Part shown: piece after piece, positions 29,890 through 41,800 of the stretch
Layout of the letters: each line of letters begins with the position of its first letter
Position numbering within the stretch: the stretch's first letter is position 1
Origin: Leguminivora glycinivorella
Lineage: Eukaryota > Arthropoda > Insecta > Lepidoptera > Tortricidae
Length of the DNA stretch: 64,000 nucleotides
Direction of reading: 5' to 3'
Assembly (NCBI RefSeq): GCF_023078275.1
Contig: NC_062987.1
Span: 19,887,772 to 19,951,771 of the forward strand
Notes under the pieces: model-generated
Told to the model about the DNA's origin: nothing
What the model saw: the letters and a program-made list of their open reading frames with translations, nothing else
Databases searched by the model: none
Made by a program: the position numbers and the translations under genes

Positions 29890-32800
29890 GTAAGTGTAGT
29901 CAACCAATTGGAACCCTAGGCCACTCTACAACCATGTCGAAATGACAAGTAGTAAGATATTTCTTACAAGCGTATTTATAACGTCACTATGACATAGTTC
30001 TACAGTGGCCTAGGGTTCCAATTGGTTGATTGTACAATAAGTTTGGAGTGAAGTTATTTATATATTTTGATGTATATCAGTGTGTAGTAAAACCACAGTA
30101 TAATAAAGAGTACTATCGTACAGTATGGCTTGGCCACTCCCACTCCCCGTTGAAAGTGCCGCCAACCCCATCTCGATTACCTCACAGTTACCGCCTGTCA
30201 AAAACGCGAACAGTCGACCTGTCATATTTCACTCAAACAATAATAACACACTACAATAGTACGCGTTCACCTACACGAGCTTAGACTGTGTGCTAGGAAC
30301 GCGCCTCTTTCATATATTTGATCGCCACACTGAGAGAAATTTGCATTGTGAATTTAACAAGTTCGACTTGTTGCGGTTTATCCGTTTGAATCAGCCAAAC
30401 GTATGTTTAAAACAATATGTGTCAGGTTGTTTTTACGATAAGTAGCTTGTTGTTTGAACCAAAGAGCACGTAGGCGCTATTTTAACCAAAAAACTTGTTG
30501 AACGAACATGAAAACTGGTTGTATTTTCTCTCAGTGCAGTGTCCGAGGTGTGGTAAAACGTCCCATTTTTATCAATTACTATAAAGCCGCTTTCTCAGTT
30601 TATTCATATAAAGATACAAGCAGACCTCGTTTTTATGGTAAGCGACAAAATTGGTAATTTTCTAAGCTCACTCACGTATAAAGAACTTTCATGATTGAAA
30701 CTTTGTCTGACAGTGTCACCCGAAGCGGCCAAGTTCAGTCTAAGCTCATTGTATGACGCGGCGCTGCCTGTCCTACATCCCATCATTGCCGCTGGCTCTG
30801 ATAAATGTAAGTAGCCTGAGTGCATTGGGCGTGAAGCGGGGCGGGGCGTGCGGCGTGCGTATCAAACAATTGAAGCTCGTACAAGTGCCCTGAGTCGACG
30901 CTGCATAGGGGGTGTCCTGCCGTTTCGCCAAAAAACGTTTCGTCAAATTTCATTTATTTTATTTTATTTTATTTATTTGGCTCACAAAACAAGTTACAGA
31001 CATTAATAGAAAAATACATTACAATTTTACTAAAGTACTGAGCTGGCCTATAACTCTAAACATGTGTGCACAGATAGTATTTAATTTAAGTAAACAATAT
31101 GCGCTAGGGAGGTGAGATGTCTTCTTTTATACTAGGTACTTACATCAATTATGGAAAAGCAAATGACTAAACTTATACATATTACATACAGAGGTAACTT
31201 AAAACTAAACTAAACTAAGTAGAAAGTAGAAATTATCATAGACATAAACATGTTCGTAATTGCCATTACTGACTAGACATATGAACGCAGCTTATGGATT
31301 ATGTGTAAAAGATTTTCATGATTTGATTTTTAAAGGAGGGTAAGCTACATCCGAATATGTCGATAGTCGGATATTCAATAACCGTTTCGTTGTATGAACG
31401 ACACATTCTGGTAACGGGATTATAGAATGAGGTATTGTTTTTATAAATTTGAAGTTGGAATAGTTTGGGTGAGGGATTTCGAGATTTGTAACGAGTGATG
31501 AAGTTGAGAAGAGAAAGAAGGGAAGGACAGTCAATTTGGGAGTGTATAATTTTATAAAGAGTAAAAAGCTCGCTGCATTTCCTGCGACTTGTAAGTGAAG
31601 GAATTTTAAAATGCTGGAGCCGGCTAGCGTACGATCTAAGGCTGCGACCAAGCTGGAGTCTGTAACTTAAGATGTTGAGAAACTGCTTTTGCACTTTTTC
31701 TATTCTGTTCATGTGAGTATTATAGTAAGGCGCCCATATTACAGACCCATACTCTAACGTACTCCTGACCAAGGTACAGTATAGATATTTTAGAACATAT
31801 ACGTTTTTAATTTCCTTGGTGCAACGAAATATGAATCCATTCAATTTTATTCCTTTTGCGATTATGTATTCGTAGTGAGATTGGAATGTTAATTTATCGT
31901 CTAAGTAGATACCAAGGTCACGAATAGTAGATGTACGATTTAGTGTAAAATTATTTAGGGAGTAGTTAAAATATAATTTTTGTTTACAAGTCGAAAAAGA
32001 AATTACATAACATTTTTCTGAATTAAGGAACATACGGTTAGAGCTGCACCATTCTGCCACTGTATTTAGATTTCTCTGGAGAACCGCGCAGTCCTCGTCG
32101 TTTTGGACTGTTGAGTAAATCTTAAGATCATCCGCGTACAGTAGGCATGGACACGATAGACGCTCAACAAGATCGTTGATAAAAACGACGAAGAGGAGGG
32201 GACCCAGGTGCGAACCTTGAGGTACGCCCGATGTGGCTTTTACTGGCGCAGAGAGATAGCCCTTAACGTTTACTAGTTGGCTTCTGTTATTTAGATAAGA
32301 TTTGATCCACCTTAACAAGTTACCGTGGATTCCATAGCCTTCTAGTTTATTAATTAAGAGGCTGTGATCAACTTTGTCGAAGGCTTTGGAAAAGTCTGTA
32401 TATATTGAGTCTACTTGAGTTCTTTTTGCAAATGCACCGCAAATGTAATTTTTGTAAATTAATAGGTTGCTAATAGTTGATCTGTTAGAAACAAAACCGT
32501 GCTGATATGGGGAGATAAAAGTTTTAAAGTAAGAATAAAAACAACTGTACATAACCGATTCGAACAATTTAGAAAACGCTGATAGTATACTAATAGGTCT
32601 ATAATTTTCGCACTGGTTTTTATCGCCCGATTTATAGATTGGAATTATATGTGCAATTTTCCACGGGGAGGGAAAAGTACCACTTTTAATGGACCGATTG
32701 AAAATCAAATAGAGAGGTTGGCAAAGTTCGTCGCAACAGTTTTTAATGAAAGATGGGGAAAACCGTCCGGGCCTGGACCCTTGTTACAGTCAAGTTTTTT

Positions 32801-35800
32801 GATTATTGATTTAATTTGATCGATGCTAACATGAGTGTCGCAGAGGCTGCTATTATGACATGCAAGCGCTGGACGATCATGTATACAATTCGATGGTTTC
32901 TCAAAAACTGAGCCGAAATAGCTAGAGAACATTTCAGCGACTTCATTCGCATTTGATGAGATCAAGTTATTGAATTTCATGGTAACAGGGATAGAGTTAG
33001 TAGTTTTTTTGCTATTGACAAATTTCCAAAAATGTTTTACGTTTTGTTTGATTGAGACATTAACAGTTTCTATATAGGACTTATAACATTCATCAATTAA
33101 TTTTTTACATCTTGTTCTAAGAAGGTCGAAAGTGTTATAGTCAAGTGGATTGCCGAACTTTTTATAACGTCTATGATACTTTAGCTTTTGTTTTAATGAC
33201 CGAATTAAGAAAGGACTGAACCAACACGGATATTTTTCTGACCTAGCTCTTTTGAGAGGTGTATGTCTCTTGATGATATTGTATAGTTTTTCTTCGAAAA
33301 CCAGAACAGCTGCATCCACGCTGGTATTCAAAAATAGTCGCTCCCAGTCAACCAAAGCCAGCTCCCTCTTGATTTCAGTATAATTGCATTTATTAAAATT
33401 TGGTTTAGCCTGGAATTTTTCAGTGATGGATTTAACTGGTGAGGAAACATTATCAATGTCTATAAGCAGAGAAGGGTGATGGTCATCTGGTCGGCTTAAG
33501 GGTGAAGCTCCGTATACGTTAACATTATCCAAAGTGGATAATACGAGATCCAAAAACCGGTTATTTTTATTAGGAACATTATTATATTGTTTAAGATTAA
33601 ATAGGCATTTCCCAATAATCATATCGCAATAGTTTCATTTCCCAAAGTATTGTTTGGCAAAGATATGTTTCGCAATGAATTTGTTTGGTCAAATTATCAT
33701 TTGGCACAATTTTACTTTGTCAAATTTTATTTAGACAAAACTTTATTTCTCAAACGTTTTTAATGGCAAAACTTATAACCCAAAAACATGTTTGGTCAAA
33801 ATTTCACATCGCAAAGTTCGAAAATATTTAGGCATTTGCATTTTCATTTCTACGGGATCGTATTTTACCGAAGATTTTTTTGCCAAATTTAAGTTAAAAT
33901 CTGTCAAATGATAATTTCAGTTTTATTCCCAAGTGCTTCAGTTGGACAAAAAAAGGATACTCATCTTTATTTTTGTCAAATTAATTACTAGACAAAATTA
34001 TTTTGTCAACTATTTTTTTTTTGTCAAAAAATGTTTCTACTTACACCATGCAAAGCCACGTTTGACAATACATATTACAAGGCATAAATGTAATGTAATA
34101 ATTTTATTAGTATTGTAACAGAAAAGTCGTGTGTGACAAAGTCAGTTTAGGTGCGACGACGAGCGAAGCGAGGAGGAGCGTGTTAGGTTCACAATGAGCA
34201 AACCGGAAATGATTTTTTAAAGTAATTAAAAATTAATAGAACATAATGGTCTTGAAAACATCAGGTTTCTTTTAATAAAATGTATCCGTAAGTGAAAATG
34301 TCATCCTTGACATTTGCAGCAGAAGGAAAAAAGTACGACATACACATTATTTCACACAAATCTTGGACACAAAGTATAAAATCAACCAACAAATTTCCAG
34401 TGCGCCATTTAATTACAATATATTGGGAAATGGAAATTTTGCCTAACAACACCTTTGACTAAATAATATTTGGTAAAATGAAATTTGACCAGTAAATATT
34501 TTGGGAAACAAATACTTGCCAAAAAAAGTTTTGCTAAATGTCAATTTGCGATAAGTTGTTTTGCCAAACGTTTATTTGGGAAATGATAATTTGGGAATAA
34601 TAGTTTGGGATGTGAAACTTTGGGAAACATTTTTTAGCGAATCGTCAGTAAACCTGCCCCCGTAGCCGAATGGCATTTCTCCGACGCCAAACGAAAACGA
34701 AACGCCGCGCCAGTTAGTCAGGCTCTGTCACGCCAATATGCAAAAGCGATAGAGATAGATATCTACTAGCGTTTCGTTTCGTGAGCGTTTGTGCCATTCG
34801 GCTACGCACCCTGCATAGGGTGCACGCACGCTCGCCCACCCCGCTGCACGCCCCGCCGAACACTCAGGTCTTACGGCCCAGCCACGACATTGGTCTAAGC
34901 GCGACAGCGGTGAGCGGCAGCCATACGTGCGAATGAAAAGTCCCATCGCTGTGTCTCGCTCCAATGTATGGCCGCCGCTCACCGCTGTCGCGCTTAGACC
35001 AATGTCGTGGCTGAGCCGTTATACACACTGTTAATGGTTATTTTCCCCTCACTAGCTCGGAAACACGTGTTCTGTCCTTTAATACCAGCGGGTAAAAACG
35101 AATTTTATCCACTAGTGGGTAAAGTAATTTGTCCCTGAATAAAGTCAAATTAACTAGTAGTAGGTGAATCTAGTAATAAAGATGATTTACCAGCTGTGGA
35201 ACTACTGGAAGCAGTGATAAACGCATTTTTTGCGTTGTAGTTTCCTCGCTATAGTGAGGGGAAAAGTTTTGTGTTACACTCGGGTGCAAATGTTTTTTAC
35301 TTCTCGTGTATTCAAAAACTCGCTAAGTTCAGGATTCTATTTTCGAACCACTCGCTGCGCTCGTGGTTCAACTATAGAATCCTTTTACTTCCTCGTTTTT
35401 CAATTCCACACTCACCGTTAAAATACAACTTTGCCCCCTTGTATAAAAAATAACTATTGTTTTACAAGTGGGCAAAGTTGTTCAAAGATACCCGAAAGCG
35501 AAAGATTTCAATATTGAACCGCGAGTGTAGCGTTGGTTCAAAAAGTGGAATCTTGAGCGTTGCGAGGGTTTCAATGCACGAAGGGTAAACAAACTTTGCC
35601 GAGTGAAACCACAGTGAAACACAAAATTTTTGACCACACCAACACGAACAAAATAGTGACCATAAAACATCAAACTAAATGAAATCACAAACCACATATA
35701 TAATAAATCCACCACTAAATCTATAATCTCTGATGAAATCTATTTCTTTTCATTTTCATTTTAATTTTTTGTTTTTCATTTCTCATTTTTCATTTATTTC

Positions 35801-38800
35801 ATTTTCATTTATAGGTCAATCTACCAGCCAGCTCAAGATGTCAAGTTAAAATTTATATGAAATTACTTTGCACTCTTGTGGATAGAATGCAATTTTGCTA
35901 TCTATTTTCGAATAGCATAGTAAGCCTTTACCAGTTGGTGTGGCGAAAAGAATATTTAAAACAAAATGGACAGCACGACTTTTTATTTTGTTTTACTTAC
36001 ACTTTGGTTTCAGGCGGCACATTAAAAAGTTTCCTAGGCATAACCTACGAGCAAATGCAAGAAAAAAACCGCTCGAACTACCAAGAAATATCCATAGACT
36101 ACATCACTAAGAACGGGAACGTCAAATACAATATAACGGCTTCGAAAAGGCTTAACAGGCTTATGTCCAGTGCTGAAACAGTCGTGGTGCTTATTCATGG
36201 ATTTTTGGAGAGTTCTGATGGATGGATGGTGAATGCCTTGGCTCCGGAGTACCTGAAGAAGTCGGGGTATAAGGTATTCTTGCGTTCCATAATTATGTCC
36301 CAGATTTGTGAGAAGTTTCCTCTTTTTGACACATGACAGCGTCCACAATACGTAAACTCGCGCAACCTAATGAAATTTTAAATAAAATCCTGTAATAATA
36401 TTTAAAAAAATCAAGTACTTAAAAACAATATTTCGCTTACTTTAAACATAATCTAGCATGTTACATTTTTGCGGATCTTCGTTAGTGAGTATTTTACGAT
36501 ATCAATTTATTACGATATCAATTTAGTTTTAATGATATGTTTAATCTTTTGTTATGTTTAATAAATATAGTTGATATAAAAAAAAAAAAAATTATCACCA
36601 TTTACATTTCATTTACCATTCATTTTTATTTTTAAACTAGTGCTGTGGCAGTCTGTAATTTCGATTCAAATGACATTTCAGTAAGTTGATAGAAATCGTA
36701 TATTTGTTTAAGCGCCTCCTTATACATAGGGCCTAATCGATTCAACCAATTCGAAATTAATCGTTAGATTTGGCAAACCCTACTTACCAACTTCTTACAA
36801 ATGTCTTGGCCACATCGCAACATACTTCAAAACAAATGTGTCAAAAATATGAACTTACAAATTTACATTTACAACTTACATTTATTTGTGTGATGAGCAC
36901 AGACATTTGTTCCTGAGTCATGGAAATTCATATTGTTGAGGAAATGTTTTAAATCGGCACGAGTTACGAATTTTCTTCGCGCGTGTATCGTACAACGTTA
37001 TTCAGTAGATGTTTGAAGTTTCGACGTGACAAGAAATGTACAGTCCACGACATAAATCGGCCATTTTTTTCAAAGTTGTCCACCCCACTTTATTTTGGAT
37101 TTGGATTTTTTTATTTGGTTTCCACTCAGAATCGCGAGTTCTTTCAATTTTAATAGGAGAAAAAAGTGTCCCAAGGTTTTTTTCCCATTCCGTTACCATT
37201 TTTTCATACATTTTGTATATCGGTAACGGAATGGACGGTTCGAAAAAATGTATGGAAATCTTGGGACATATTTTTTATCCTATCAGGATCGAAAAACCTC
37301 GCGATTCTGAGTATTAATCGCGTAAAAAATACCTATGTTACAAAAAAACTTTGAAAAAATGGCCCAAATAAGTGATGATTTCTGTACCTTGTCGCTTTAA
37401 ATTGTTTGACAATTTCGCATGACATTTCAAACAAGACGTTAATGTGACAAGGTAAAGAAATCATCACATATTTATGCCGGTGACTGTACTATTTTGCGAA
37501 AAATGTACCAGTACGGGAAAAACACCATATGCAATAAAATAGTACATTACATCAGAGGCCGGGAAAATGAGGATTTCCGGCCAAGTGGGTATATTTTTTT
37601 TATACTACGTCGGTGGCAAACAAGCATACGGTCCGCCTGATGGAAAGCGGTATATACGGCCGAGCGAGCGTGCGAGCGAGCGTGGATACGAGGCCGGGAA
37701 TCCGTTTTCACGCCGAGGCATGTATAGTGCTTTTCTCAAACATACAATGAAATAAAAAGAAATGCTCTAAAGGACAATATTTTATAAAAAAAAGTTACTT
37801 TGCAGGCCTAGGCCTAAAAAATAATATAAAATCCCTTTACAGTCCTCTCGAGTTGTTGCGCCCAAAAAGCGATACTTCCCAGCCCATTTTAAGGAATGTA
37901 AAGACAATATTTCATTGCATGTTTGAGAAAAATATGTTTTTATAATGAACTAGCTTTTACCCGCGGCTTCGCCCGCGCACTAATCTTATCTTGTTTTCCA
38001 TACAAACTTTGGACCCCCATTTCACCCCCTTAGGAGGTGAATTTTGAAAAATCCTTTCTTAGTGCTCCTCTACTCCTTATAAGAAACTTACGTGTCAAAT
38101 CTGGGATCTCTAGGACCAGCGGTTTCGGCTGTTCGTTAAAATGCCAGCGCCTTTTGTACCACGACACATGTTTCTTTATAATTTTGTTTCTCTTTTCTTA
38201 GATTAGTTAAGTTAAGCGGTGTACTCACATTTATTTTTTCCTGTTTATTGTAAGCCTTTATATGTGTTGTGGATACAAATATAGTTATTTGTTATACAAG
38301 GGGGCAAAGTTGTATTTTAACGCCGAGTGTGGAATTGAAAAAACGAGCAAGTGAAAGGGTTCTATAGTTGAACCACGAGCGAAGCGAGAATAGAATCCTG
38401 AACTTGCGAGTTTTTTAACACACGAGAAGTAAAATACATTTGCACCCGAGTGTAACACAAAACTTTTCCCCTCATTATAGCGAGGAAACTACAACGCAAA
38501 AATTCTATTATTACTAGATTCACCTACTTTTATCAATATTAAAGCAGTTAATTTGACTTTATTCAAGGTCAAATTACTTTACCCACTAGTGGATAAAATG
38601 CGTTTTTACCCGCTAGTATTAAAGGACAAAACACGTGTTTCCGAGCTAGTGAGGGGAAAAAGTTATTTATCTATCTATCTATATGTCAGCAGTTAGTCAG
38701 TCAGTCAGTTTCTTCTTCTATATATTTAGAAGTTCATGAAACATTCCAGGTTATAGCCTTAGATGGAAGGCGAGCGATATCCTTTGAATATTTCAGCGCG

Positions 38801-41800
38801 TCGACACACGCCAGGTTCATCGGGGAGAAACTGGGAAACTTCCTGAGCGAACTCGTGCAAAGTGAGTGGTGTCATAATAGTAGATTATACACCAAGGGAA
38901 TAAAACACTGTTTTATGTCACGGGCGCGACATTGAATCCTGAACGTAACGAAGGACTCCCAGTTTCACTCCCGAGCGTAGCGAGGGAGTTATAGAATTAA
39001 GACTGAGTCCTGAGTGCAGTGAGGGATTCAAGCGCCCAAGACAAAAACAGTTTTATTCCCGAGGTATATAATATACTCTACTTTTCTCACCTTATGCGAG
39101 ACAAGAAAAAACAACATTTTATTTCATCACTAGACATTTTCGCTATTATTCTTGAAATGGAGCTATAAAATGATACCGCCGCAACTTGTCACAACTCGTT
39201 TCTGACAGCATTTCAACAAATGAAGATCGTGTTGAAAATCGAGTTGGCCATGCCCGCCGCGGGCATTACGGCTTAACGAAATTAGACTTTATCGTCATAG
39301 CAATAAGGTGCAATTATTTGGCAATTACATTATTGCGCCGTGTGTAATAATGAATTTTCATACAACATTATATCACGGTTGTTGACAAGGGATACAATGT
39401 CATGCTTTCCGTGAAGTTCTAATGACATATATAATCCAACTTTGTCGAGCATGAGGTGTGAAAAACTTCTTAACGACTTTCTTACTTGTTAACGCGGTAA
39501 GAAAATGCTTTACAACACGTATTTAGGAATGTACCTACTACAGAAAATCTACGTAATATGAGTTAAGTATTTATGATACAAGTGCGGTAAAAAATCAAAC
39601 GACTGGCAAAAAAATAAAACGACCGAAGGGAAAGTTAGATATAATTCAGAACAATCAAATACTGCAATGTAGAAACTTTTATGCAAGTTCTCGCTCCATC
39701 AAAATTGGTTCTTAAAATCATTAAGCTATTATGTCATTTGCTACCTTAGATTGAATCTTACTTGACAATTAATTAGTGCCTCCTGAGTAGAGATGGGCCG
39801 AATATTCGGTAAATATTCGGTATTCGGCAAATTCGGCAAGTTTTTCAATGTTCGTATTCGGCCGAATAGTTCGGTTACATTGCCGAATATTTACCGAATA
39901 AACAAAATAAATAAATAGCGTAAGTTGTTTCGTAATTCATCGCATAATGACATTCTATTTCAGCATTCTAAGGAACTCCAAAGGGAGTTAAATATACGTT
40001 AAAATATAAACTAAGTACAATAATTTTGTAAAAAAGGTAAAATGACGTATGTTAATAAATAAAAACCAAAATTTTCTTATGCACTAAATTAAAGGAATAT
40101 TAAGAGCCTTAGTAAGATAAATGTGTACCCATTACCAATCATTGAAACGTGTGCCAGGATTTAAAATATGGCTCAACCGAATATTCGGCCGAATGTTAGG
40201 TTCGGTAACAGCTGAACCGAATGTTCGGCCGAATATTCGTATTCGGCAAAGTCCGTATTCGGCCCATCTCTACTCCTGAGTGACCAACGCCACAATCGCT
40301 TACGCTAATAGCTATATAGCTATATAGCTTTCCCTATCGCTCTTCTGTAGCGGCGTGACAGAGTTAGACAGTTTTTCGATCGGCACGTCACTACGTGACA
40401 CTTCAACGGTTAGGCCGGCAGCTCATTTAAGAGAATACGGTAGCGAAAAAGCTAAAATGGAAAGGAGCCCCCTTTCAATTTGGGAATTTCAGTTAAATAT
40501 ACAAGTGTTATTAACTAGATTTATCGAAAAAAAATTGTCCATTAAGAACAACTCAGTCAAAAGATATTTCAAAAAAATCTTTAAAATCGAGGTTCCGCTC
40601 TCGACTCTTTCCTCCTTTAAAACTTAATCAATCGGAACGAAATTTGAGAATCTGAATAACAATGAAAGAGTCTATGTCGGACCGTTTAGCTTTTTTGGTT
40701 AATTATTACCAATCTTGAGTATCACACCTTTTTTTGCGCCACAATGAAAAAGGCCGTTTTTGGAAATTTTTGATTCGCTCTACAGTCTTTAAAAAGCAGA
40801 ATATCAAAAAAATCAAAACGGTCCGACATAGATAAAAATAATAACAATCTGTGTTGAAAAAATCATTGCTCTATCTTCAAAAACCAGGGAGGAAATAGTC
40901 GAGAGCGTTTGTATGGAGAATTGGCCCCTACCGTATCGTCTTAATGTAATTTTGTAAATTTTCAATAATATAAATCGTCAAAATCTTACAGATGGCCAAG
41001 ACCCTTCAAAACTGATTCTAATCGGGCACAGTCTCGGCGCCCACATTGCAGGCGTGGCAGGCAAACGACTACGACAGAACACAGGCCAGCAGGCATCAAG
41101 GATTACAGGCTTAGATCCTGCTGGGCCCTGCTTCAGTAATGTGGACATTGGAGCCCGATTAGACAAAGGAGACGCGGCGTATGTTGAAGTTGTACACACG
41201 AATGCTGGAATGCTGGGGATAAAAGATCCTGTAGGTAATCCATTATTTCTTGCTTTTCTTATCTTTATTGTGTAGCTAAGAGATTCTAAACACAGGCCAG
41301 CAAGTATTGCCACAGGCATGGATAATCCATTTTAGCTGTAAGTAATCAATTTTCTTTCTTATCTTTGTTGTGTAAGCAAGAGGTTCTAAAACACAGGCTA
41401 GTAGCCTGTGAAATAGAGTTGTGCCTGCTCGTTCACTGAAAAGATCGCTCCCAACTACTCCAACTAGTACGATCTCCGAAGTGTACTAGTTCGTTCTTTT
41501 AGGACATTTAGGACAGTAGTACACCGAGAGAGCGAGAGATAAATTGTGCATATGATAACGTTCGCTCGTACTTTCGCCGAGAGCTGATCGGCCGTTTTCG
41601 CGCGGTTCGGTCGGTTCACGGTAGGATCACACGGATCGCTTTGCTGTCATTGTCACTCCTCGGCTCTTCGCTCCTTTCGCTGCCATTCTGTTGCGCGTGT
41701 GTGAGTGTACTAAATGTACTAGAGAGCAGAATCATTTGGGAGTAGTTCGGTCTAGTACAGTGCAGGGAATCGTGTCTTTTGTACTATTAGTACATGTCCT

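Noticed and set aside
35857..36013. In-frame extension upstream of lipase exon 2 starting MKLLCTLVDRMQF
   Set aside because: A strong acceptor at 36013 and phase agreement with the signal-peptide exon at 29749-29889 favour intronic readthrough. Kept as a weaker alternative start.
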